A DNA stretch of 40,180 nt from a virus (IMGVR_UViG_3300028786_000016:1-40180), one strand, 5' to 3'; positions 8,172 to 13,891 are shown, counted from the stretch's first letter. Notes: a model not told the origin generated them from the sequence alone. Numbers and translations: made by a program.

Positions 8172-8563
8172 GGACTGATCACCAGCGTTACGGTGACGTT
8201 CGTGGGCGGATTCGGGATCGTGACTGGTAGCGTCTTGGTGGACTCGTTGCTGAAATCGCTACAGCCGGCCGAATTACAGGCCTTCACACGGGCGAAGATT
8301 GTTGCCCCAGGAGATGCCGTGATCGACTGCGTGGTCGTCGTGGCTGTGCCAGTGATCGTTGCTGTTGGTGCTGCCGCGGTATTCGCAGGGATCGTGGCGG
8401 TGCTGACCCAGACCTGGTAGCTCGTGATCGCCTGAGCGCCAGTGAGCGGGGAATTGTCGGTTGCGGTGGTGGGCGCGGACCAGGCGATGGTCGCAGTGGC
8501 TGCATGCGCGAGCAGCGGCAGGAAGAGCGCGAGCAGCGCAAGAGGCAGGAAGCGAAGTTTCAT
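8168..8563 (-). CDS. Exported Ig/fibronectin-III-like protein
   Basis: 131 aa. A clear Sec signal peptide (MKLRFLPLALLALFLPLLAHA, cleavage after AHA) is followed by one beta-rich domain: TATIAWSAPTTATDNSPLTG, SYQVWVST and FARVKACNSAGCSDFSNE. This matches a fibronectin type III strand pattern (W-S-P, Y-x-V, V-A-N-S-G). It would be periplasmic or released. Phage FnIII domains usually decorate virions and are not exported with a signal peptide. Role unknown; cell-surface or superinfection functions are guesses. Its ribosome site lies in a hairpin (8566-8587). Confidence 0.75.
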   Translation of the reverse strand: MKLRFLPLALLALFLPLLAHAATATIAWSAPTTATDNSPLTGAQAITSYQVWVSTATIPANTAAAPTATITGTATTTTQSITASPGATIFARVKACNSAGCSDFSNESTKTLPVTIPNPPTNVTVTLVISP

Positions 8564-8565
8564 CG

Positions 8566-8587
8566 AGCCCTCCAGTCACAGAGGGCT
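8566..8587 (-). promoter_or_regulatory. Hairpin enclosing the ribosome site of the exported-protein gene
   Basis: On the minus strand AGCCCTC and GAGGGCT form a perfect 7-bp stem with an 8-base loop. The downstream arm is part of the Shine-Dalgarno sequence (GGAGGG), only 5 bases before the ATG at 8563. It could hide the ribosome site until upstream translation opens it. The upstream gene stops at 8597, 10 bases away, so a terminating ribosome could do this. There is no T tract, so it is not a terminator. Confidence 0.5.
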
Positions 8588-8596
8588 ACCTATTTA

Positions 8597-8818
8597 CTAC
8601 TCCGGATTATTCCCCCGCAAGGAAGTTTCACGCGAAACTATGATCTGAACCTTCTTCCGTACCAGCTCAACGATCCATCGCTCGCTGACTTCAAACTCAT
8701 CGGCGAGTGCGGCGTTGGTGGGGAACATGCTCAGCCGTCGTTCAATCTCACGCCGTCGAGTCACCGAATCGATGATGAACTCACGTTCCGCATCCGTGAG
8801 CTTGCGCTTACCACTCAC
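8597..8818 (-). CDS. Small helix-turn-helix protein
   Basis: 73 aa from GTG 8818 (GTGA overlap). Begins VSGKRKLTDAEREFIIDSVTRR and contains ALADEFEVSERWIVELVRKK, a plausible helix-turn-helix (ALADEF / VSERWIVELVRKK) of homeodomain-like or sigma-like type. Very charged. Probably DNA-binding; target unknown. It lies between replication genes and the exported protein. The end region (VSRETSLRGNNPE) is not recognised. Confidence 0.7.
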   Translation of the reverse strand: MSGKRKLTDAEREFIIDSVTRRREIERRLSMFPTNAALADEFEVSERWIVELVRKKVQIIVSRETSLRGNNPE

Positions 8819-9096
8819 GTGATCTTGCTCCCTAGAGCTCGAGCGGCCTCTTCCAGCGTCTTCACGATCGGCACGCTCCAGGCGGTGAGCATGTCGGTCT
8901 GCGACTTTTTGCGCTTGCGCTTGTAGTGGCCGCTTTCGACTTCGAGGAGCTCGTAACAACCAGTACCACGATGGCGACAAAGCAAGTCTGGAAGTTCTTC
9001 GCTGGAGAGACGTACACACTCCCAGCCGATCGCTTCGAGACCGCTGACGATGCCAGGCTCCGTGATATCTCGACGGGGAGCGTACTTCGGTCTCAC
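8815..9096 (-). CDS. Small VRR-NUC/PD-(D/E)XK-like nuclease fold protein
   Basis: 93 aa from GTG 9096 (GTGA overlap). The run LPDLLCRHRG...YELLEVESG...KRKKSQTDML...PIVKTLEEA follows the layout of small phage VRR-NUC proteins (P-D, then E-x-K, then a late Q/K helix and a valine strand). The usual E-V-K lysine reads E-V-E here, so the active site may be altered. Neighbours are replication genes, which fits a DNA-processing role. Call is from motif pattern only. Confidence 0.5.
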   Translation of the reverse strand: MRPKYAPRRDITEPGIVSGLEAIGWECVRLSSEELPDLLCRHRGTGCYELLEVESGHYKRKRKKSQTDMLTAWSVPIVKTLEEAARALGSKIT

Positions 9097-9311
9097 GGAA
9101 CCTCGCCATAGGTGTCCGCGTACTTCATCGCCATCGTCAAACGACGACCATTCAGGATTGTGAATGTCACATCCAGCACAGGATCAATTGCTGCCCGGAT
9201 GCATTGCCGACGCTGATCGGGCGTTGTGAGGCCATCGAAAGCCGCGCACTCGATACCGAGCGAGCGGATCTTCGACACCAGGGCCATTTCATCAGTGAAC
9301 TTCGGCGTCAC
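9093..9311 (-). CDS. Hypothetical 72-aa protein
   Basis: 72 aa from GTG 9311 (GTGA overlap with the replication gene stop). Contains DEMALVSKIRSLGIECAAFDGLT and DVTFTILNGRRLTMAMKYADTYGEVP. Mixed alpha/beta, soluble, no motif recognised. It sits between the P-like gene and the small nuclease-like gene, so a replication accessory role is possible but unsupported. Confidence 0.75.
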   Translation of the reverse strand: MTPKFTDEMALVSKIRSLGIECAAFDGLTTPDQRRQCIRAAIDPVLDVTFTILNGRRLTMAMKYADTYGEVP

Positions 9312-9823
9312 GCGGCCAGCTCCTGCACAATCTCAGCCTCGGCTGACCGGATCCCCGCAAGCCATGCGTCATCCTGATCGCGCATCGTGACGTCGTCGAA
9401 ATCTCCAGACGCTCGCATGAGAGCCGCCCAGCGATTTTTATGGGCCACGAGTATCCACGTGGCTTCCGGCGCGATCTTCTCGCGGGCGAGTCCCTTGCGA
9501 AGGATGTAGCCCAGCAGCCGGAAGTTCGCTTTCTCGTCCCACTGATCGCCCTTCCACTCTGGCGCCGAGAATTTCTGCGGAGCAGCCGCCCTGAGCTTCT
9601 TGCGCGCGGACCAGATATCGCCAATGGTGAATTTGCGCGGAGGGTCATCCTGCTCGCGGTACTGGCGCACGAGAAAATCTCTGACGCGCGCAAATTCCAC
9701 GATCCCGAGATCTTTCAGCCCCTTCCAGAAAACCGAGCGCTGCGCCTCGCCCAGCGGCTTGTCGATGGCAGCGAAGATCTCCGCCAGGATGACATCGAAG
9801 GCCTCTCGATCATTTTCCTGCAC
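9308..9823 (-). CDS. Replication protein, possible lambda P-like helicase loader
   Basis: 171 aa from GTG 9823, preceded by GGGAGG 6 bases upstream; this gives a 14-base overlap with the upstream gene instead of a long one. The pattern FWKGLKDLGIVEFARVRDFLVRQYREQDDPPRKFTIGDIWSARKKL resembles the W...L...F.P..gd...W helices of lambda P-type helicase loaders. It follows the O-like gene exactly as P follows O. Expected role: bringing host DnaB to the origin complex. Similarity is weak and positional support is strong. Confidence 0.55.
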   Translation of the reverse strand: MQENDREAFDVILAEIFAAIDKPLGEAQRSVFWKGLKDLGIVEFARVRDFLVRQYREQDDPPRKFTIGDIWSARKKLRAAAPQKFSAPEWKGDQWDEKANFRLLGYILRKGLAREKIAPEATWILVAHKNRWAALMRASGDFDDVTMRDQDDAWLAGIRSAEAEIVQELAA

Positions 9824-10601
9824 GGGCGGCCTCCCGGGCCTCAAGTTCGGCGGTGGTAGGGGCATCGCGGTACACGCGACGGGCGGCGCCATTCGCCCGC
9901 GGCTTCATGTCGAGCGCCTTGCGGCACCAGTTACGCCACGTCGCGTCCCAGTCGTGCTTGCGGGCGTTGGCGCCGGATGAGGCCTTCCAGTGATCGGTGA
10001 ACTTCTCGAACTCCCGCTCCGGATCCGCGCCTTCCTTCTGGGCTATCGCTCGCCTCTCGTCCGTCAGTTCGAAATCCGCCGGCAGGCGCTGGGCGGTTGG
10101 GGCGCGCGCAGCGCGCTTTTCCGGTGCTACTGACTTTGCTACGGAGTGATGACTTACAGAGTAAGACTCCGGAGAAGATTGGGATGGGATGGGATGGGAT
10201 GGAGGGTCGAGCAAATTTCCGGCAATTGCTTCAGCTGTTCCAAGCAATTGCTCCCTTGCTACCCGAGCAATTGCTTGAGACGCCCTTCCGCCCAACGCGC
10301 CCGCCGCCGCGCGTTTTTCAGAGATCTGGTGCGACTTTTCGCGGTGTTGCTCGAGCCGTTGGTTGAGCAACCGTCCAGCATTTGCTTGAAATTTGCTTGA
10401 GACAGTAGCCCAGCAACGCTCGAACAATTGCCAGTCCCAACCAATTAGTTTGCAGATTCTCCGAGGCTCTTCAGGCAGCGAGCCCAAGGACCATTGATAG
10501 CCAAGGAGCAGCAGGTACAGACCCCTGTCCTCGCCCTCCCACTCTGCTGTTGATGCAAGGAAGTCGCCGAAGAACAGCGGGAGGAATGCCTCTTTGGCCA
10601 T
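9810..10601 (-). CDS. Phage replication protein with DUF1376 domain (O-like position)
   Basis: 263 aa from ATG 10601. The start is set by the DUF1376 opening FLPLFFGDFLASTAEWEGEDRG (YdaU-like), a winged-helix-type initiator domain, in roughly the first 90 residues. A low-complexity linker with a PSHPIPSQSS stretch follows, then a C-terminal helical domain (FEKFTDHWKASSGANARKHDWDATWRNWCRKA) common in phage replication proteins. The middle of the gene holds the iteron cluster 10209-10432, as lambda O holds ori. It is first in the leftward operon after the Cro-like gene. Confidence 0.8.
   Translation of the reverse strand: MAKEAFLPLFFGDFLASTAEWEGEDRGLYLLLLGYQWSLGSLPEEPRRICKLIGWDWQLFERCWATVSSKFQANAGRLLNQRLEQHREKSHQISEKRAAAGALGGRASQAIARVAREQLLGTAEAIAGNLLDPPSHPIPSQSSPESYSVSHHSVAKSVAPEKRAARAPTAQRLPADFELTDERRAIAQKEGADPEREFEKFTDHWKASSGANARKHDWDATWRNWCRKALDMKPRANGAARRVYRDAPTTAELEAREAARAGK
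10179..10206 (+). repeat. GGGAT tandem repeat (G-quadruplex-capable) in the replication gene
   Basis: The plus strand reads four consecutive GGGAT units followed by GGAGGG. It lies 3 bases from the first iteron-like element. Within the replication gene it encodes the flexible PSHPIPSQ linker. Five G-runs within 28 bases could fold as a G-quadruplex on the non-coding strand. It may help origin melting, or may only be a linker microsatellite. Confidence 0.7.
10209..10432. repeat. Iteron-like cluster, candidate replication origin
   Basis: Six or seven related elements with minus-strand consensus CTCAAGCAAWTKC occur at about 10209-10218, 10221-10234, 10241-10253, 10265-10279, 10378-10390, 10390-10405 and 10422-10432. 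Three contain the palindrome GCAATTGC. The copies are read in different frames (SQAIA, EQLLG, AEAIA, KFQAN), so conservation is at DNA level, not protein level. Position inside the first replication gene mirrors lambda ori inside O. Inference: binding sites for the DUF1376 initiator. Confidence 0.6.
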
Positions 10602-10614
10602 GGTGATTGCGGCC

Positions 10615-10887
10615 TCAGCCGACTCGAGCTTCAGCGCGCTTCGGGCGGATCTTCCGCACCTTCCGTGGCCAGCCACGTTTCTTTGGCGCGGCGTTCCGCT
10701 CAAAGATGTCGCCGGCTGTAATCGTGTGGCCGCGTTTCGCAGCGGCATCGATCACATCGGGCCACGCGTCCTCTGGGATGCGTTTGCGGCTTCTCCATGC
10801 GAGCACCGTGTCATAACCACGACCGAGGTCGTCGGCCATCGCGGAAATCGACGGCCACAGGGAAAATATGTCGTCTTTGGCTTGCAT
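10615..10887 (-). CDS. Cro-like regulator (carph-isopro type HTH)
   Basis: 90 aa from ATG 10887. Begins MQAKDDIFSLWPSISAMADD and continues LGRGYDTVLAWRSRKRIPEDAWPDVIDAA, the pattern of the short carph-isopro HTH proteins that occupy the cro position in many GC-rich prophages. A basic tail (KKRGWPRKVRKIRPKR) may add DNA contacts. It is the first gene of the leftward replication/head operon and is divergent from the XRE regulator. Its likely promoter leaves almost no leader (see 10894-10932). Confidence 0.75.
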   Translation of the reverse strand: MQAKDDIFSLWPSISAMADDLGRGYDTVLAWRSRKRIPEDAWPDVIDAAAKRGHTITAGDIFERNAAPKKRGWPRKVRKIRPKRAEARVG

Positions 10888-10893
10888 CGCCCG

Positions 10894-10932
10894 AGTATAG
10901 CCGTGATTATTTATCAGCCACAAGGCTGACAA
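10894..10932. promoter_or_regulatory. Divergent immunity operator with leftward promoter
   Basis: A 9-bp inverted repeat (TTATCAGCC at 10911 and GGCTGACAA ending 10932, 4-base gap, one mismatch) lies between the Cro-like and XRE genes. On the minus strand a TATACT -10 (10899-10894) stands 18 bases from TTGTGG (-35, weak), which lies inside the repeat, so a bound repressor would block it. The -10 is only 6 bases from the ATG, implying a leaderless or nearly leaderless cro-like transcript. Confidence 0.6.
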
Positions 10933-10940
10933 GTTCGCGC

Positions 10941-11261
10941 ATGACCGGGATCGTTATCCAGTTGAACATGCCGGGCATGACTGGACGACGAAAAGCCAGC
11001 ACGCCGGCCCAGTACCGGAAAGAATTCGCCGAGCGGGTGAAGGCCTCCCGCATTCAGTCGACGAAGACGCAACAGCAGGTCGCAGACGAGCTCGGCGTAA
11101 AGCTCAACACCTATCAGACGTGGGAAGGCCGCACGCTGATGCCGCACCAGCATCTAATCCCTTTCTGCTACGCCACCCGCCAGGATCCCTACTTCCTGCT
11201 GAGCGGCATCCCTTTCAGTCTCGGGCAAGCGGTCGCTCCCAGACACTCCCGAGTCGCGTAG
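10941..11261 (+). CDS. XRE-family HTH repressor (CI-position)
   Basis: 106 aa from ATG 10941 (ATGs at 10968 and 10977 are alternatives; none has a good ribosome site, so a leaderless message is possible). The HTH is at about residues 31-60: RVKASRIQSTKTQQQVADEL, then GVKLNTYQTWEGRTLMP. It ends shortly after with an aromatic PYFLLSGIPF segment. There is no S24/LexA-type cleavage domain, so RecA-driven self-cleavage is not expected. Divergent from the Cro-like gene, it probably maintains lysogeny; which protein is repressor is inferred from position. Confidence 0.7.
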   Translation: MTGIVIQLNMPGMTGRRKASTPAQYRKEFAERVKASRIQSTKTQQQVADELGVKLNTYQTWEGRTLMPHQHLIPFCYATRQDPYFLLSGIPFSLGQAVAPRHSRVA

Positions 11262-11295
11262 CACGCACTGCCCTTAACTGCCTCACTGAGGCACA

Positions 11296-11318
11296 GGCCC
11301 TGTTTATCTTAGAGGGCC
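11296..11318 (+). terminator. Possible weak terminator or hairpin after the repressor gene
   Basis: GGCCCT and AGGGCC form a 6-bp stem with an 11-base loop about 35 bases after the XRE stop codon. The next bases are A/T-rich (GCAAATAAATTTG) but lack a clean T run. It could reduce read-through from the repressor gene into the early operon. Just before it, TGCCTCACTGAGGCA (11279-11293) is another palindrome with almost no loop. Confidence 0.3.
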
Positions 11319-11339
11319 GCAAATAAATTTGTACTGCTT

Positions 11340-11383
11340 CTGATAAATAGTCATTGACACTACTGATAACTTGTCAGTAAGCT
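11340..11383 (+). promoter_or_regulatory. Rightward early promoter with operator-like half-sites
   Basis: TTGACA at 11354-11359 is a consensus -35; a weak -10 (TAAGCT, 11378-11383) follows at 18 bases. Between them lies the palindrome CTGATAACTTGTCAG (11363-11377), and another CTGATAA is at 11340-11346. The same half-site (TTRTCAG) makes up the operator at 10911-10932, so one repressor could control both divergent operons. The first gene starts at 11418. Strength and start point are untested. Confidence 0.6.
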
Positions 11384-11417
11384 TCCCGCACGCTCACAAA
11401 GCGATTCGGGAGGTCCA

Positions 11418-11624
11418 GTGAAGTCCATCGTTCTCGCCCTCGCGCTACTCGCCCTGACAGCTTGCGCCGTCTGCCGCGAACACCCCACTGCCTGCACGGT
11501 TGGCCTTGCACTCGCTGGCGGAGTGCTCGTCGCGAGCCAGCGCGGTCACAACCGCACGTCTGGAGTTGATGGCCGTGTCACGACGCTGCCGGTGAACTGC
11601 ACGAACCCGGGGGCATGTCAGTGA
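11418..11624 (+). CDS. Small cysteine-containing lipoprotein
   Basis: 68 aa from GTG 11418 with GGGAGG 4 bases upstream of it. The N-terminus KSIVLALALLALTAC is a lipoprotein signal with lipobox LTAC (Cys16), followed by AVCREHPTACTV and a Gly/Val hydrophobic patch. It is the first gene of the rightward early operon. Early phage lipoproteins often act in superinfection exclusion, but nothing here proves it. It overlaps the next gene by 10 bases. Confidence 0.7.
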   Translation: MKSIVLALALLALTACAVCREHPTACTVGLALAGGVLVASQRGHNRTSGVDGRVTTLPVNCTNPGACQ

Positions 11625-11983
11625 ACAAGCTTTCAGTTGAAGAGAACGTGTTGCGCGTAGGCGCAGCGAAGTGGACGAAGGGCGGCACCATCAAGTTCGG
11701 TCGCTATGGCTCCGGCGAGCTGGCGATCCAGATCATCAACGAACTCGACGGCCAGCCCGAAGCGAAAGCCACCGTCTCTCTCGTTGGCTACGGCGCCCCA
11801 CACCCGGGCGAACACGGAGTGTGGCTCAAGGGCTGGTCCGAGAACGAAGGCATCCCTGAAGCGCTCTCCAAGGCCGGCATCGTCACTCTCACGGGCCGCA
11901 CGTGGGAGACGGGCTACACGGAAGCACAGCACGGCGAACTGACTGACGCCGCGCGCGCCGCCCTCGCGAAGGCGGGCGTATGA
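11615..11983 (+). CDS. Hypothetical 122-aa early protein
   Basis: 122 aa from ATG 11615; GTG 11621 with a GTGA overlap is an alternative. Begins MSVNKLSVEENVLRVGAAKWTKGG; beta-rich, with ELAIQIINELDGQPEAKATVSL, GYGAPHPGEHGVWLKGWSENEG and a C-terminal Ala-rich helix. No membrane segment or known motif. It is the second gene of the early operon, where control and anti-host proteins are common; no function can be assigned. Confidence 0.7.
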   Translation: MSVNKLSVEENVLRVGAAKWTKGGTIKFGRYGSGELAIQIINELDGQPEAKATVSLVGYGAPHPGEHGVWLKGWSENEGIPEALSKAGIVTLTGRTWETGYTEAQHGELTDAARAALAKAGV

Positions 11984-12180
11984 ACACGCTCACCAGGCAG
12001 AGCAGGACGTTAGCCGAACGCGTGTTCGCTATCAGCCTGAACACCGCGGAAATCTTCTGGACGGCCGAGGTCTACAGCGACGAGGTCGCCTACGAGACCA
12101 ACGCCAAGGTGTTCATCTTCGCTGATGGCAGCCGCCTGCGTGTCGATGCGACGAGCGACCGCGCCGAGGTGCTGTCGTGA
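11980..12180 (+). CDS. Hypothetical 66-aa early protein
   Basis: 66 aa, ATG overlapping the previous stop (ATGA), ending in a GTGA overlap with the next gene. Contains AERVFAISLNTAEIFWTAEVYSDEV and ETNAKVFIFADGSRLRV. Small beta-rich soluble protein, not recognised. Confidence 0.65.
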   Translation: MNTLTRQSRTLAERVFAISLNTAEIFWTAEVYSDEVAYETNAKVFIFADGSRLRVDATSDRAEVLS

Positions 12181-12389
12181 CCGTGTCGGATCACCCCTGC
12201 ATCAAGGCGGCGAACGAGAAGCTGGCCACGCGCAACACGTGCGTCAACGTAGCGCAGACGTTCAACTTTTCGTCTGAGACCGAAGGCGAGCGACTGCTCG
12301 TTGCGACCATGAAGGTCGATGAGAAGAAGCGCGGCAAAGCGCTGGCCGTGTTCGCCACCTACTGCCCGTTCTGCGGGGTGAAGCTGTGA
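12177..12389 (+). CDS. Hypothetical protein with a C-terminal Cys pair
   Basis: 70 aa from GTG 12177 (GTGA overlap). Begins VTVSDHPCIKAANEKLATRNT and ends FATYCPFCGVKL, a single CPFC knuckle at the extreme C-terminus that could bind zinc together with other Cys (positions 8 and 21) or within a dimer. Such CPxCG tails are common in small phage proteins. Function unknown. Confidence 0.65.
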   Translation: MTVSDHPCIKAANEKLATRNTCVNVAQTFNFSSETEGERLLVATMKVDEKKRGKALAVFATYCPFCGVKL

Positions 12390-12616
12390 ACAAGCCCTGC
12401 TGTCAAGAAAAACGAACAGCCATCGAGGCGAAGGCTGATGCGATCGACTGCGATCTCTACCGCGTGATTACCCGCGTGGAGAGGCTGTACGACTCGATCA
12501 AGCGTCACACAGGCCCGCGAGTCACCGACCTCCACAAGTCGCTTATGGACCTTCGTGGTGCCCGTGCTGGCATCCGCATGCTGATGCACGACGCTGACCG
12601 CAAGAGGACCGTATGA
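12386..12616 (+). CDS. Hypothetical helical protein
   Basis: 76 aa, GTG start overlapping the previous stop (GTGA). Begins with a Cys pair (NKPCCQEKRTAIEAKADAIDC) and then forms long charged helices (YRVITRVERLYDSIKRH, ARAGIRMLMHDADRKR), probably a coiled-coil dimer. Overlaps the next gene by 4 bases. Not recognised. Confidence 0.6.
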   Translation: MNKPCCQEKRTAIEAKADAIDCDLYRVITRVERLYDSIKRHTGPRVTDLHKSLMDLRGARAGIRMLMHDADRKRTV

Positions 12617-13035
12617 GCATCACGAGAGTGGAAGGGATGAAGGCCGGTTCGAATCCGGCGCCCAGCGACACAGGGTCTAAGCACGAGGGGAGTGTCGCTT
12701 CGACTCCTCGTGCATTCACGGCCGCCCTGGCTGAGAAGCGCTGCCGCCAGGACATCACTCTGCGCGACGGTAGCGCCGCGCAATGCATGCGCAAGGAAGC
12801 GTGGGACGGCCTCGGCTTGTGCTGGCAGCACCAGAAGAAAGTGCGTGCAAACGGGTGTGACTGTCAGGCCCCAAATGCTTCGGGCGGCGTGAAGCAATTC
12901 AGCATGACCTGTCCGATCCATAACTACTTGGAATACAGGCCGCGCCTGACGGCGCGACTTACTGGCCGGCCAAAGAAGCCCGTTGATTTTTCCGACGTTG
13001 GCGCACAGCACCTGAATGAGGATGTAAAGCCATGA
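12613..13035 (+). CDS. Hypothetical protein with Cys-rich middle and tRNA-like DNA in its 5' end
   Basis: 140 aa from ATG 12613 (ATGA overlap). A cluster of Cys and His at about 58-105 (CMRKEAWDGLGLCWQHQKKV, GCDCQAP, TCPIHNY) suggests a zinc-binding domain. The first 35 codons (KAGSNPAPSDTGSKHEG) read through DNA that looks like a tRNA T-arm (12643-12659) and a second hairpin, so the N-terminus may be a recent extension and the conserved protein may start later. Confidence 0.55.
   Translation: MSITRVEGMKAGSNPAPSDTGSKHEGSVASTPRAFTAALAEKRCRQDITLRDGSAAQCMRKEAWDGLGLCWQHQKKVRANGCDCQAPNASGGVKQFSMTCPIHNYLEYRPRLTARLTGRPKKPVDFSDVGAQHLNEDVKP
12643..12713 (+). other. Orphan tRNA T-arm-like segment and adjacent hairpin
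   Basis: Positions 12643-12659 form a perfect T-arm: 5-bp stem GCCGG/CCGGC around the loop TTCGAAT, with the invariant GGTTCGAATCC. The following GCCCAGC could be an acceptor strand, but no GCTGGGC partner lies upstream, so this is not a full tRNA. A second hairpin (GCACGAG at 12681 with CTCGTGC ending 12713, plus inner GAGT/ACTC) also carries a TTCGACTCC loop side. Possibly a tRNA remnant. Confidence 0.45.
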
Positions 13036-13304
13036 GCGTTCGACCTATTGACCTGCAGGAATCTCTCCTACCGCAGGTGAATGACGGCTGCCCTGATATG
13101 CCGGCACTGCAATCGAAGCTTGCCGCGATTCTCAACCAGCTCAACTCCAGTGAGTTTGAGCTTCTCGAAATGACGAAGGGCTTCGTCTATTACGGGAAAT
13201 ACAAAGCGCCAATCCCGGAGCTTAAAAGCATCGCGCTGCAGATCAAGTGTGGCCGGCTTTTCCTGGAGGATCTTATCGGAGAGTTGTCGGAGCAGGCCCC
13301 ATGA
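13032..13304 (+). CDS. Hypothetical 90-aa protein
   Basis: 90 aa, ATG overlapping the previous stop. Starts MSVRPIDLQESLLPQVNDG, then helical with KLAAILNQLNSSEFELLEM and LQIKCGRLFLEDLIGELSE. Acidic, soluble, no known motif. Overlaps the next gene as ATGA. Confidence 0.65.
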   Translation: MSVRPIDLQESLLPQVNDGCPDMPALQSKLAAILNQLNSSEFELLEMTKGFVYYGKYKAPIPELKSIALQIKCGRLFLEDLIGELSEQAP

Positions 13305-13480
13305 CAATCACCTGCAAGGGCGGCAAGTGCCCCGAGCCTATGTGGTGCAGGGAAGAATGCGAATGCCTGTGGGATCGCTGGAACAATAGCTCGGCGGGAC
13401 AAGCAGCAGGCATTTCGCCTGATCCAGTGGCCTCCGGCGCCGCGTACGACAGGACATGTGCCGGAGAGTCCCATGAGTGA
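13301..13480 (+). CDS. Hypothetical Cys-rich 59-aa protein
   Basis: 59 aa from ATG 13301 (ATGA overlap). The N-terminus CKGGKCPEPMWCREECECLW has five cysteines within 16 residues, a likely zinc knuckle or disulfide-rich stretch. The rest is Ser/Ala/Gly-rich (SSAGQAAGISPDPVASGAA) and probably disordered. Overlaps the next gene by 8 bases. Function unknown. Confidence 0.6.
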   Translation: MTITCKGGKCPEPMWCREECECLWDRWNNSSAGQAAGISPDPVASGAAYDRTCAGESHE

Positions 13481-13640
13481 GCTTACCTATACCGAGGTTC
13501 GCGCCATGAACGACACGGATCTCATCACCGCCGCGGCGTTCTCTGGGGATCTGCTTACGCATGAGCTGGCGAATCGATTCGACGTCGCGCTGGAAATGAT
13601 CTCAGAGATGGCGCGCGCTCAGAAAAAGGCAGCCTCGTGA
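13473..13640 (+). CDS. Hypothetical 55-aa protein
   Basis: ATG 13473 is chosen because GGAGAG lies 6 bases upstream; an in-frame GTG at 13458 would add five residues. Acidic helical protein (SELTYTEVRAMNDTDLI, HELANRFDVALEMISEMARAQ). The ELANRFDVALEMISEM part could be one half of a helix-turn-helix, but this is weak. Ends in a GTGA overlap. Confidence 0.6.
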   Translation: MSELTYTEVRAMNDTDLITAAAFSGDLLTHELANRFDVALEMISEMARAQKKAAS

Positions 13641-13891
13641 GCATCACCGGACACACCATCTTGACCTCGAAGGCGCTCGATGACGCCTACGTGGAAGCTG
13701 ATCGCCGCATGAAGGCCAGCAATGGCCACAGCTACATCACGATCCTCAAGACGCGTTGCCAGTACTGCGGGCGCTCACCGTGGCAGAAAGGTCGCTGCGG
13801 CGAGTGGTTCCACACTTTCACCGATCAGCTGCGTCACGTGCTCCGTGAGCGGCATTACCTGTCGGATGAACAGCAGGACGTGAAGCCGTGA
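13637..13891 (+). CDS. Hypothetical protein with CxxC zinc-finger-like motif
   Basis: 84 aa from GTG 13637. Contains TRCQYCGRSPWQKGRCGEWFHTFTDQLRHVLRERHYL: a C-x2-C followed by Cys and several His residues, resembling a small zinc-binding domain. The first half is mixed (TSKALDDAYVEADRRMKASNG). Coupled on both sides. Specific role unknown. Confidence 0.65.
   Translation: MSITGHTILTSKALDDAYVEADRRMKASNGHSYITILKTRCQYCGRSPWQKGRCGEWFHTFTDQLRHVLRERHYLSDEQQDVKP

Noticed and set aside
10100-10450. CRISPR-like array from the repeated CAATTGC elements
   Set aside because: Units are short, irregularly spaced and partly overlapping; no direct-repeat/spacer regularity. No CRISPR array was noticed elsewhere.
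10797-10940. Upstream extension of the XRE repressor ORF
   Set aside because: It would run across the operator and Cro-like promoter and has no conserved residues; ATG 10941 gives a normal HTH protein.
11307-11316. Another TCTTAGAGGG copy as an arm-type integrase site
   Set aside because: It is about 11 kb from attP and lies in the loop and stem of a hairpin after the repressor gene; a chance copy is the simpler reading.
12590-12670. Complete tRNA gene around the T-arm at 12643
   Set aside because: No matching acceptor 5' strand, D-arm or anticodon arm upstream; only the T-arm and a possible 3' strand exist.
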